Made by a program: the position numbers and the translations under genes. 64,000 nucleotides of DNA, from assembly GCF_000335475.2 (NCBI RefSeq), contig NZ_ANAH02000064.1, positions 434,001-498,000 of the forward strand, given 5' to 3'. The notes under the pieces are model-generated. The model had not been told where the DNA came from and did no database searches. It saw only the letters and a program-made list of their open reading frames with translations. Source of the DNA: Cystobacter fuscus DSM 2262 (GTDB lineage: Bacteria; Myxococcota; Myxococcia; Myxococcales; Myxococcaceae). The first letter of the stretch is position 1. Each line of letters starts with the position of its first letter. This document shows positions 34,954-43,231 of this stretch, one piece after another.

Positions 34954-36369
34954 ATGGACAAGAACCTGATGGCGGACCTGCGGGGGTTGGAGGCGTTGTT
35001 GGAGCGGACGAAGACGGAGGCCGCCTCCTTCCTGAACCGGCTCGATGAACTGCCTCCCGCGGTGAAGGCCACGCCTCGGGACGCCCTGTCCCTGCCCGAG
35101 CAAGGGCTGGGCGCGGAGCCGTCCCTGCGGCTCTTCATGGACCGGTATGGGCAGGAGCTGGGTGGGAGCACGGGGCCCCGCTATTTTGGTTTCGTCCAGG
35201 GTGGGACCACCCCCGCGGCCCTGGCGGGGGATTGGATGGCGAGCACGTTCGATCTCAACTCCTCTCACCCGGGAAGCTCCGCCGCGCCCCAGGTGGAACA
35301 GGAGACGCTCGAAATGCTGCGCCAGCTCCTGGCCCTGCCCGAGACCTTCTCCGGTAGTTTCGTGTCGGGGGCGACCATGTCGAACTTCGTGGGCCTGGCC
35401 TGCGCGAGACAATGGGTGGCCCGTCAACTCGGCGTGGACGTGGCCGAGCAGGGGCTGTACGCGCTGGGGCCCATTCCCACCCTGAGCGCCACGCCTCATT
35501 CCAGCACCCTCAAGGCGCTGTCCATGCTCGGCATGGGACGCGGCTCCCTGGTCCGGGTGCGCGGCCAGCCGGGGCGAGAGGCCATGGAGGTCGAGGCGCT
35601 CCGTGCCCAGCTCGACTCCCTGGGCGGCAAGCCTTGCATCGTCGTGGCCAGCGCCGGGACGGTGAACACCGGGGATTACGATGACCTGGAGGCGATTGGT
35701 CGGCTCAAGGAGCGCCATCCGTTCTGGTTGCATGTCGATGGCGCCTTCGGAGGTCTCGTGGCGTGCTCGCCCGAGCTCGCCCATCTGACGCGCGGCATGG
35801 AGCTGGCGGACTCGGTGACGGTGGACGCGCACAAGTGGCTGAACGTCCCGTATGACTCCGCCTTGCAGTTCACCCGCCACCCGGAGCTGTTGCTGGAGAT
35901 CTTCCGCAACAACGCGCCCTATCTCGACGTGCGGCAGGGGCCCGCGCCGTTCGCGGATCAGGGGCCGGAGAACTCGCGCCGTTTCCGGGCGTTGCCCGCG
36001 TGGTTGACCCTGATGGCCTATGGCCGCTCGGGGTATCGGGACATCATCGAGCGCGACTGCCGGCTCGCGCGCATGTTGGGCGAGCGCATCGCGGGCTCCA
36101 CCGCCTTCGAGCTGCTGGCCCCCGTGCGGCTGAACATCGTCTGCTTCACCCTGCGCCAGGAGGGGGGCGCGACCCAGGAGAGCATCCGGGCCTTCCTGGA
36201 TCGGCTCCGCGATGATGGGCGGGTCTTCCTCTCGCCGACCGCTCTCGACGGGGTGCCGGGGATGCGTGCCGCCCTCTCCAACTGGAGGACCACGGAGCGG
36301 GACATCGAGACCGCTTGGTCCGCCCTGCTGGAGACGGCCTCCCAGGGTCGTGCGGCGCCTGTCAGGTGA
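34954..36369 (+). CDS. PLP-dependent group II amino acid decarboxylase
   Basis: A 471-residue member of the aromatic-amino-acid/glutamate decarboxylase (fold-type I) family. The PLP Lys is K294 in VDAHKWLN, preceded by the cofactor-binding Asp/Ala in HVDGAFGG, and SSHPG is the upstream loop. The reaction is decarboxylation of an L-amino acid to an amine; the substrate cannot be told (aspartate, glutamate, tyrosine or tryptophan types share these motifs). The ATG lies 14 nt after a TATAGA -10-like element, so the leader may be very short. Monocistronic, divergent from the giant membrane protein gene (99 nt between starts). Confidence 0.93.
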   Translation: MDKNLMADLRGLEALLERTKTEAASFLNRLDELPPAVKATPRDALSLPEQGLGAEPSLRLFMDRYGQELGGSTGPRYFGFVQGGTTPAALAGDWMASTFDLNSSHPGSSAAPQVEQETLEMLRQLLALPETFSGSFVSGATMSNFVGLACARQWVARQLGVDVAEQGLYALGPIPTLSATPHSSTLKALSMLGMGRGSLVRVRGQPGREAMEVEALRAQLDSLGGKPCIVVASAGTVNTGDYDDLEAIGRLKERHPFWLHVDGAFGGLVACSPELAHLTRGMELADSVTVDAHKWLNVPYDSALQFTRHPELLLEIFRNNAPYLDVRQGPAPFADQGPENSRRFRALPAWLTLMAYGRSGYRDIIERDCRLARMLGERIAGSTAFELLAPVRLNIVCFTLRQEGGATQESIRAFLDRLRDDGRVFLSPTALDGVPGMRAALSNWRTTERDIETAWSALLETASQGRAAPVR

Positions 36370-36548
36370 GCCACGGCGGGCGCGCGGACCGTCGCCCCGT
36401 GCTTCACCCGCCCCGGGGCGATTTGTCCCGCGCGGGCTTGTCGTCGGCGGAGGGCCCTGCCACCCCACGGCAAGAGATGCCGGGGGGCGGACGGGGCGCT
36501 GTCCACCTGCCTGCCTCTATAGTGGTGGACCTTTTGATGGGAGCCGCC

Positions 36549-38411
36549 ATGCGCCGCCGAACCTTCCTCGCCGCTCTTCCCGTGGGTCTTTCGGCCGTCG
36601 CCCAGGCGACATCGGAGCAGCCCAGGCCCACTCCGCCCTCCGCGCCCGCGCGCACCACCGATGACGCTCCCGCGCCGGCTCCCTCCCGGGCGGACGCCGG
36701 AGCCGTGAATCCGAACCTGAAGCGGCCCGACGTGCGTTCCGGGGATCGCATCGCCGGGGCGAGCTACGCCAGCCGCTCGGCCGCCTGGGGCGTGAATGGC
36801 GCGGCCGCCACGGCGCATCCCCTGGCCACCCTGGCCGCCATCGACATCCTGCGCGCGGGGGGCTCGGCGGTGGACGCGGCCATCGCCGCCAACGCGGTGT
36901 TGGGCTTCGTCGAGCCAGTGAGCTGCGGAATTGGCGGGGACTGCTTCGCCATGCTGTGGGATCCCAAGACGCGCAAGGTGGTGGGACTGAATGGCTCGGG
37001 CCGCTCGCCCCGAGGCCTGTCCCTGGAGGAGGTGCGCCGACGCGCGGTCGACGGTCACGTCCCCCGGGTGGGCATGACGTCGGTCAGCGTGCCCGGCGCG
37101 GTGGAGGCGTGGTGGTCCCTGCACCAGCGTTATGGCCGGCTGAAGTGGGCGGAGCTGTTCCAGCCGGCCATCGCCCACGCGCAGGCGGGAGTCCCCCAGG
37201 TGCAGACGATCGGCTACTACCTCGGCCGCAACCTCGCGCGCTTCCTGAAGCCGGGCTCGGGAGTCGAGGAGACGGCCAATGCCGAGCGCGTCTACGGTCC
37301 GGGCGCCGCGGCGGCCGAGGGCGAGGTCTGGCGCAACCCGGATCTGGCGCGCACCTACCAGCTCATCGCTCGGGGCGGGCGGGATGCCTTCTACGCGGGT
37401 CCGATCGCGCAGGCCATCGAGCGCTACTTCCGCCGCATTGGGGGCTGGATGACCCGAGCGGACCTGTCCGCCCACCGCTCGGAGTGGACCGAGCCGCTGT
37501 CCACCGACTATCGCGGTGTGGACGTCTACGGGCTGGCACCCAACAGCCAGGGGCTGAGCACCCTGCAGATGCTCGGCATCCTGCGCCACTTCGACCTGCG
37601 CGGCATGGGATTCCAGAGTGCGCAATCCATCCACCATCAGGTGGAGGCCAAGCGGCTGGCGTTCGAGGACCGGGCCCGCTACTTCGCCGACCCCACCTTC
37701 TTCCGCGCGCCGCTGGAGCAGCTCAACAGCCCCGCCTACGCGGCCGAGCGTGCCCGGCTCATCCGCGCCGATCGGGTGATGGAGCGCGTGATGCCGATGG
37801 ACGCGCCGAGCCGGGGCGACACCACCTATCTCTGCACCTCGGACAAGAACGGGATGATGGTGTCGCTCATCCAGTCCAACTTCCGGGGCATGGGCTCGGG
37901 TCTGGTGCCGGACGGAACGGGGACGGGCCATCCCACGCTGGGCTTCATGTTCCAGGATCGGGGCGAGCTGTTCTCACTGACCGACGGGCACCCCAACCTG
38001 TATGCGCCCGGCAAGCGGCCCTTCCAGACGATCATCCCGGGCTTCGCGGTGCGCGGGGGCGAGCCATGGCTGGCGTTCGGCGTCATGGGGGGAGACATGC
38101 AGCCCCAGGGACAGGCGCAGATCATCATCAACATGGTGGACTACGGCCTGGACCTGCAGGCGGCTGGGGACAGTCCCCGCTGGCACCACGAGGGCTCGTC
38201 CGAGCCCACGGGCGAGGCGCAACAGACGCCGGGCCTGTTGCGGCTGGAGACGGGCGTGCCCGAGGCGACGAGGAAGGCTCTGGTGGCGCTCGGGTGGAAG
38301 CTGGGCGAGCCGGACGGGGGCTTTGGCGGCTACCAGTGCATCGAGCGCCGGCCGGGCCGTTACGGCGCGGCCACGGAGATGCGCAAGGATGGCGTGGCCC
38401 TGGCCTACTGA
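36549..38411 (+). CDS. ggt: Gamma-glutamyltransferase (Tat-exported)
   Basis: A 620-residue Ntn hydrolase precursor. The N terminus carries a twin-arginine-type signal (RRRTFLAALPVG), so it is periplasmic. The autoprocessing/nucleophile Thr is T425 in GDTTYLC, giving large and small subunits of about 46 and 21 kDa. It transfers or hydrolyses the gamma-glutamyl group of glutathione and related amides. The ATG at 36549 follows GGGAG by 5 nt; an in-frame ATG at 36537 would add four residues. A TATAGT at 36518 is a plausible -10 box. The enzyme is of the bacterial GGT-like/acylase family; whether glutathione is the true substrate is not certain. Confidence 0.92.
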   Translation: MRRRTFLAALPVGLSAVAQATSEQPRPTPPSAPARTTDDAPAPAPSRADAGAVNPNLKRPDVRSGDRIAGASYASRSAAWGVNGAAATAHPLATLAAIDILRAGGSAVDAAIAANAVLGFVEPVSCGIGGDCFAMLWDPKTRKVVGLNGSGRSPRGLSLEEVRRRAVDGHVPRVGMTSVSVPGAVEAWWSLHQRYGRLKWAELFQPAIAHAQAGVPQVQTIGYYLGRNLARFLKPGSGVEETANAERVYGPGAAAAEGEVWRNPDLARTYQLIARGGRDAFYAGPIAQAIERYFRRIGGWMTRADLSAHRSEWTEPLSTDYRGVDVYGLAPNSQGLSTLQMLGILRHFDLRGMGFQSAQSIHHQVEAKRLAFEDRARYFADPTFFRAPLEQLNSPAYAAERARLIRADRVMERVMPMDAPSRGDTTYLCTSDKNGMMVSLIQSNFRGMGSGLVPDGTGTGHPTLGFMFQDRGELFSLTDGHPNLYAPGKRPFQTIIPGFAVRGGEPWLAFGVMGGDMQPQGQAQIIINMVDYGLDLQAAGDSPRWHHEGSSEPTGEAQQTPGLLRLETGVPEATRKALVALGWKLGEPDGGFGGYQCIERRPGRYGAATEMRKDGVALAY

Positions 38412-38477
38412 GACAGGCGAATCGATTTCAAACACCTGCCTCGGGTTCGATAACCGCCGGCGGGGGTCCTGGTATCC

Positions 38478-38879
38478 CTACCGCGACAGCGGCACGTCGT
38501 CCGCCGGCACGAGCGTCATCTCCACGGGCTCGCCCGGGTTGCGCACGCGGATGCGGAACGTGTCCGCGGTCAGCTCCAGAATGTCCACCGGGTAGGCGAT
38601 GGACTCCTCCACCATCGTGAGCGCCCCTTTCTGGTAGCGCCACGTGCCCAGCGAGGGGGTTCCATTCGTCGCGGCGACCACCAGCGTCCCCTCCGAGAGG
38701 AACACGTACAACTGTCCCTTCTGGATGGTGGGCGAGGTGTCGACCTTCCAGACCCGGTTGATGAAGCTCGCGGGAGCCGTGGGCGCCGGGGCGGTGGGCG
38801 GCGTGCCCCGGGGCGTGGCGCAACCGGCTCCGAGCAGCAGGGCGGCTCCCGCGGCCCACCAGATGATCGACTTGGACAT
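38478..38879 (-). CDS. Small lipoprotein, lipocalin/MliC-like beta protein
   Basis: 133 residues. Signal peptide with lipobox LGAGC (Cys at about residue 20), then a Thr/Pro/Ala linker and a compact beta-rich domain (VWKVDTSP, YVFLSEGTLVV, GTWRYQKGAL) that resembles META/MliC-like lipoprotein domains. The ATG at 38877-38879 begins a typical positively charged signal. No partner gene is obvious; the downstream end is convergent with the gamma-glutamyltransferase gene. Function unknown. Confidence 0.82.
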   Translation of the reverse strand: MSKSIIWWAAGAALLLGAGCATPRGTPPTAPAPTAPASFINRVWKVDTSPTIQKGQLYVFLSEGTLVVAATNGTPSLGTWRYQKGALTMVEESIAYPVDILELTADTFRIRVRNPGEPVEMTLVPADDVPLSR

Positions 38880-39025
38880 GGGCGTGCGGTTGTTGTCCGC
38901 GACGCCGTGGAGTGGCTCCAGCACGTTGACCTCGGGGAAGTAGGTGGCCGCGTAGCGGCGGGTGGTGCCGTAGGGCACTACCACGAACCGGCGCGCCACA
39001 CCCCGTTGCCGTCACGGACGCTAGC

Positions 39026-40681
39026 TCAGGTCGAGGAGCCGGAGGTCAGGTCCGGCTCCTGGAGGCGGGGCAGCAGCAGCCGGAAGGTGCTGCCCTGACC
39101 GGGGGTACTGCTCACCTCGATGCGTCCCCCCATGGCCTGGATGATGGACTGGGAGATGTTGAGTCCCAGTCCCGTGCCCTCGCCCGCGGGCTTGGTGGTG
39201 AAGAAGGGGGTGAAGAGGCGCGCGAGCACCTCGGGTGCCATGCCCCGCCCATTGTCCTCCACCTCCACCACCACCTGGCCCGTGTCACTCACCCGCGACG
39301 CGATGCGGATCCGATTGCGCTTGGGCGCGCTCTGGACGAAGGCCTGGAGCGCGTTGACCAGCAGGTTCACCAGCACCTGACCCAGCCGGGCCGGATTGCC
39401 CAGCACCTGTGGCACCGACTCCAGCTCGAGCTCCCAGTGCGCGTGCTCCTGCAACTGGTGGCGCACCATGCGCAGCGCGCTGCCGATGACCTGGTGGATG
39501 TCCATGGGCTCGGCCCGCTCGTCATCCGCGCGCGCGAAGGTCCTCAGGTCCTGCACGATGGTGCGCACGCGCCCCGTGCCCTCGAGCGCATCGGCCACCG
39601 CCTCGCGCAGCTCGTCCAGGGACAGCCGCGAGGCGTCCTCCTGGGCGAGCTGCTCGCGCAGGAAGTTGAGGCTCGCGTTGACATAGGACAGCGGGTTGTT
39701 GATTTCGTGCGCGACGCTCGCGGCCAGGGTGCCCACGGTCACCATCCGGTCCGCCATCCGCAGATGGGCCTCCATGCGCTTGTGCTCGCTCACGTCGCGG
39801 ATGACGCCGACGAGGAAGGGCTGGCCCCTGGCACTGGTGAAGCGCGCCTTCTGGGTGACGAGGGTGCGGGTGCCCCGCGCGCCGTCCGTGTAGGTCTCCT
39901 CGTTCTCGTTGGACTGGCCGGTGGTGAAGACCCGTTCATCCTGTTGCCGGAAGACGTCCGCCTCGTGGGGGGGCACGAAGTCATGGTCGGACCTGCCGAG
40001 CAGGCTCTCCTCGGAGACCCCCATGAAGCGGCGGAACGCCTCGTTGGCGAGGACGAACCGGTGTTGCCTGTCCTTCACGAAGACAGGCTTCTGGATGGCG
40101 TTGAGTGTCTTGTGCAGGAAGTCACGGGCCTCGTCCAGCTCGGCCCGGGTCTGGAGATACTCCAGGGACGTGCTCGCCAGCAGGGTGAAGGCCCTCAGCC
40201 AGGCGAGATCCGTGGAGGCCACCTTCAAGGGCGCGTCATGCATCAGGACCAGGGCCCCGAGCACTTCCTCCCGTGAATTCCTCACACTCATGCCCAGCAC
40301 GCCCTGGGGGCCCAGGCGCCGCAGCCATCCATCCTCGGGAAACCGCGCGTGCGCGTCCTCGGGGCAATGAAAGACGTCCTGGCGCAAGACCTCGTCCAGC
40401 ACGCTGCCCTGGGGCGTGACGGCGGGCTCCTCGTGGGACTGGCCCCGGCTCCAGAGCGCGAGCGGGTGGAGCAGCTCCTCGCCGGGGCTCCGCCGCACGA
40501 GCACGGCACTGGTGACGCCGAAAACTTCGGCGACATGTCGGACGAGCCCGTGCAGGAGCGTGGGGTCCGTGCCCGATCGACGCCTGGACAGCAGCACCTG
40601 GAGCGCTGCTTCCGAGGAGACCCTCCGGACGGCATCCTCTGGATTCTCGGACCCAGCGCTTCCGGACGCCGTCGTACCCAT
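39026..40681 (-). CDS. GAF-PAS sensor histidine kinase
   Basis: 551 residues from an ATG (40679-40681) preceded by AGAGG. Order: GAF domain (about 25-185), coiled linker (YLQTRAELDEARDFL), PAS domain (about 205-320), HisKA helix with VAHEINNPL, and HATPase domain with N, G1 (VEDNGRGM), F (FTPFFTTKP) and G2 (GTGLGLNI) boxes. This is the NtrB-like kinase class common in myxobacteria, all cytoplasmic. No response regulator is adjacent, so the partner is unknown. The signal could be a small molecule bound by the GAF or PAS domain. Confidence 0.94.
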   Translation of the reverse strand: MGTTASGSAGSENPEDAVRRVSSEAALQVLLSRRRSGTDPTLLHGLVRHVAEVFGVTSAVLVRRSPGEELLHPLALWSRGQSHEEPAVTPQGSVLDEVLRQDVFHCPEDAHARFPEDGWLRRLGPQGVLGMSVRNSREEVLGALVLMHDAPLKVASTDLAWLRAFTLLASTSLEYLQTRAELDEARDFLHKTLNAIQKPVFVKDRQHRFVLANEAFRRFMGVSEESLLGRSDHDFVPPHEADVFRQQDERVFTTGQSNENEETYTDGARGTRTLVTQKARFTSARGQPFLVGVIRDVSEHKRMEAHLRMADRMVTVGTLAASVAHEINNPLSYVNASLNFLREQLAQEDASRLSLDELREAVADALEGTGRVRTIVQDLRTFARADDERAEPMDIHQVIGSALRMVRHQLQEHAHWELELESVPQVLGNPARLGQVLVNLLVNALQAFVQSAPKRNRIRIASRVSDTGQVVVEVEDNGRGMAPEVLARLFTPFFTTKPAGEGTGLGLNISQSIIQAMGGRIEVSSTPGQGSTFRLLLPRLQEPDLTSGSST

Positions 40682-40944
40682 CAATCCTCTCCTTCGACTC
40701 TCAATCGATACGCTGCCCCGCGCCGGGTGCTCGTGCGAGAATCCGGCCACAATGGCATATTCTCGCGCGATTGGAAACCGAGACCCGCCTGTTCCTCCTC
40801 CAAGGAGAGACAAGGCGTGAGGAAGCCTGTGTCCTCGGTGGAGATGGCAGACGCGGGGGCGGGCGGAGTTATACGAGATGTCAGGGATTGCCCGTCTGGT
40901 GGGCGGCTCGACGAGAGGAAGGAGAGACAGGGCGGCGGGTGGCC

Positions 40945-42405
40945 TCACCGCGAGACATAACCCAGGTGCCCGTCGGGACGCACCAGGAGCGCGCTCCAGG
41001 CGCCCAGGCCTGGCACCTCGCGCGACAGCTCGGCGGTGAGTTGGCTCGTCCAGCCGCTCCAGGACGCGGGCAGCTCGACGCGCGCGGAGGCGGGCCGGCG
41101 CAGCAGCAGCCACTTGCCCTCGTGCAGCAGGGAGTAGAGCGAACGCGGGGCGCCTCCCTCCAGGCGCAGGGGCTGATCGGCCAGGCGCGTGCCACAGACG
41201 GCGGGCTCCACCTTCAGTCCCTCCGGGGCCGGGAGGGGAGGGGCCGGGTAGGCCACGTCGAAGGCGGAGATCTGCTCGGCGAGCACGCGGTTGACGGGGG
41301 GCTGGGTGAGCAGCGCGCAGAAGGTGTCGCGCAGGGCCATTCCCGCCGGGTTCAACTGGGTCATGAGCGCCGTCTGGCTCAGCGTGTTCTGGATGAGCCG
41401 CGCGCCCACGGGGTGGCGCTCGTGGTGGTAGGTGTCGAGGAGCGACGCGGGCGCGAGGCCCCGCAGCACGCCCGCCAGCTTCCACCCCAGGTTCATCGCG
41501 TCCTGGAGCCCCACGTTGAGCCCCTGTCCACCCGCCGGCATGTGGATGTGGGCGGCGTCACCCACCAGGAACACGCGGCCCTCGCGGTAGCGGCTGGCAT
41601 GGCGCGTCTCGTTGCCGAAGCGTGACAGCCACAGGGGCGAGTGCATCCCGAAGTCCGTGCCCACCACCTCGCGGACCGCCCCCGCCAACTCCTCCAGGGT
41701 GACGGGCTCGGACAGCGGGACGTGCTGGCGGCCGGGAGAAAGCACCACGATGCGGTGATGGACGCCGTCTCCCAGGGGCACGAGCATCACGCCGCCGCTC
41801 GGGCGCGTGAGCGACATCACGGGCCGGGGGGGAGGCTCGGCGAGGATGACGTCCCCCAGCATCTGGGTGCTCGTCACGTCGGTGCCCGGGAAGGGGATGC
41901 CCGTGAGCGTACGCACCGCGCTGCGCGCGCCATCCGCGCCCACCACGTACCGCGCCCGCACCTGGAACGTCCCGTCCTCCCGCTCCCCCTCGAGCCGCAC
42001 GCCCTCGGCGTCCTGCCACAGCCCGCCGACGCGGTAGCCGCGGTGCAACGCCACGCCCACCTCCCGCGCGCGCTCCTCCAGGAGCGCCTCGGTGAGCGTC
42101 TGGGGGATGAACAGCGAATAGGGGAACGTCGTGTCCAGCGCCGAGAAGTCCAGGCGCGTGTCCAGCCCGGCGTAGTGCCCCGTCGGCAGGGGCGTGCCGC
42201 GCGCCAGGAAGCGCTCCGCCAGCCCCCGGAGCGCCAGGATCTCCAGCGTGCGCGGGTGCACGGACAGGGCGCGTGACTGCGCGACCCGCTCTTTCCTCCG
42301 CTCGAACACCGCCACCTTCACGCCCACCAGGGCGAGCTCGCTCGCCAGCATCAACCCCACCGGGCCTCCACCCACGACGGCCACTTCCACCTGCTCTCGT
42401 GTCAT
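40945..42405 (-). CDS. FAD-dependent aromatic-hydroxylase-type monooxygenase
   Basis: A 486-residue class A flavoprotein monooxygenase of the PHBH/RdmE type. The FAD dinucleotide fold is VVGGGPVGLMLA at the N terminus, the DG motif is VGADGARSAVR, and the second FAD motif is FLVGDAAHIHMPAGGQG. A thioredoxin-like C-terminal domain of about 110 residues follows, as in polyketide hydroxylases and MhpA/RdmE proteins. NAD(P)H and O2 would hydroxylate an aromatic substrate, unknown here. GGAGG lies 6 nt before the ATG. Divergent from a TetR regulator across a double palindrome, which probably controls it and may sense the substrate. Confidence 0.93.
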   Translation of the reverse strand: MTREQVEVAVVGGGPVGLMLASELALVGVKVAVFERRKERVAQSRALSVHPRTLEILALRGLAERFLARGTPLPTGHYAGLDTRLDFSALDTTFPYSLFIPQTLTEALLEERAREVGVALHRGYRVGGLWQDAEGVRLEGEREDGTFQVRARYVVGADGARSAVRTLTGIPFPGTDVTSTQMLGDVILAEPPPRPVMSLTRPSGGVMLVPLGDGVHHRIVVLSPGRQHVPLSEPVTLEELAGAVREVVGTDFGMHSPLWLSRFGNETRHASRYREGRVFLVGDAAHIHMPAGGQGLNVGLQDAMNLGWKLAGVLRGLAPASLLDTYHHERHPVGARLIQNTLSQTALMTQLNPAGMALRDTFCALLTQPPVNRVLAEQISAFDVAYPAPPLPAPEGLKVEPAVCGTRLADQPLRLEGGAPRSLYSLLHEGKWLLLRRPASARVELPASWSGWTSQLTAELSREVPGLGAWSALLVRPDGHLGYVSR

Positions 42406-42418
42406 CGCTGCCTCCAAT

Positions 42419-42451
42419 CTAACACCGTTAGTTGTGGACTAACGGTGTTAG
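42419..42451. promoter_or_regulatory. Double palindromic operator between monooxygenase and TetR gene
   Basis: A perfect inverted repeat with 14-bp arms (42419-42432 and 42438-42451) around a 5-nt spacer. Each arm holds a smaller palindrome, CTAAC-N3-GTTAG, so the site is two tandem TetR-size operators. It lies 13 nt from the monooxygenase ATG and 27 nt before the TetR ATG, and should let one regulator repress both directions. Confidence 0.85.
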
Positions 42452-42478
42452 GCTGTCAAGCGCGGGCCCGGAGGAGTC

Positions 42479-43126
42479 ATGCGCATTCAGAGGGAGCAGG
42501 TGGTGCGGGAGGCGCTGGCGTTGTTGGACGAGGCGGGAATCGAGGGGGTGACGATGCGCAAGCTGGCGCAGCGCCTGGAGATCCAGGCGCCGTCGCTCTA
42601 CTGGCACTTCGCCAACAAGCAGGCGCTGTTGGATGGGATGGCGGACGCGCTGGTGGAGCCGGTGGCGCGCGATGTGGAGCCCACGCGGCCCTGGGACGAG
42701 GTACTGCGGCGGGTGGCGGGAGAGCTGCGGCGGGCGCTGCTGTCGCGCCGGGATGGGGCGCGCGTCTTCGCGGGCACCTACATCGTCACGGAGAACATCC
42801 TGCGCGTGAGCGAGGCCCTGATGGGGGCGTTGCGGCGCGCGGGCGCCTCGTCCCGCGTGGCCGCCTGGGGCAGCTTCTCGCTCGTCTATTACGTGATTGG
42901 CTTCAGCATGGAGGAACAGGCGCTGGATCCACGCTTCAACCCCGAGCCCGTGGACCTGCCCCGGGGCCGCGCGCGCTTCGCCTCCTTCCCCCAGGAGCGC
43001 TTCCCCCACGTGCTCGCGGCGCTCGACGACATCTTCGACACGGACCTCGACACGCGCTTCGCCTTCGGCCTCGAGCGGCTCCTCACCGGCCTGCGGGCAG
43101 ATCTCCCCGGCGCGTCTCTGTCCTGA
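42479..43126 (+). CDS. TetR-family repressor (TetR class C-terminal domain)
   Basis: 215 residues. The N-terminal helix-turn-helix (VTMRKLAQRLEIQAPSLYWHF) matches classic TetR, including the SLYWHF recognition helix. The C-terminal part (FAGTYIVTENILR, then FSLVYYVIGF) resembles the TetR_C_1 ligand-binding domain. GGAGGAG lies 6-7 nt before the ATG. It is divergent from the flavin monooxygenase and bounded by a double palindrome. By analogy with TetR/TetX-like pairs it would repress itself and the monooxygenase until an aromatic or tetracycline-like inducer binds; the inducer is not known. Confidence 0.95.
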   Translation: MRIQREQVVREALALLDEAGIEGVTMRKLAQRLEIQAPSLYWHFANKQALLDGMADALVEPVARDVEPTRPWDEVLRRVAGELRRALLSRRDGARVFAGTYIVTENILRVSEALMGALRRAGASSRVAAWGSFSLVYYVIGFSMEEQALDPRFNPEPVDLPRGRARFASFPQERFPHVLAALDDIFDTDLDTRFAFGLERLLTGLRADLPGASLS

Positions 43127-43231
43127 TTCCAGCAGGAGTGCGAAATGATGATGACGCGGCTTGTCGGTCGTGCCTGCTTGGTGTATTGGGGCTGGATTTT
43201 TACACCCCCGTCGTAAGGCGACCCCCGGCCC

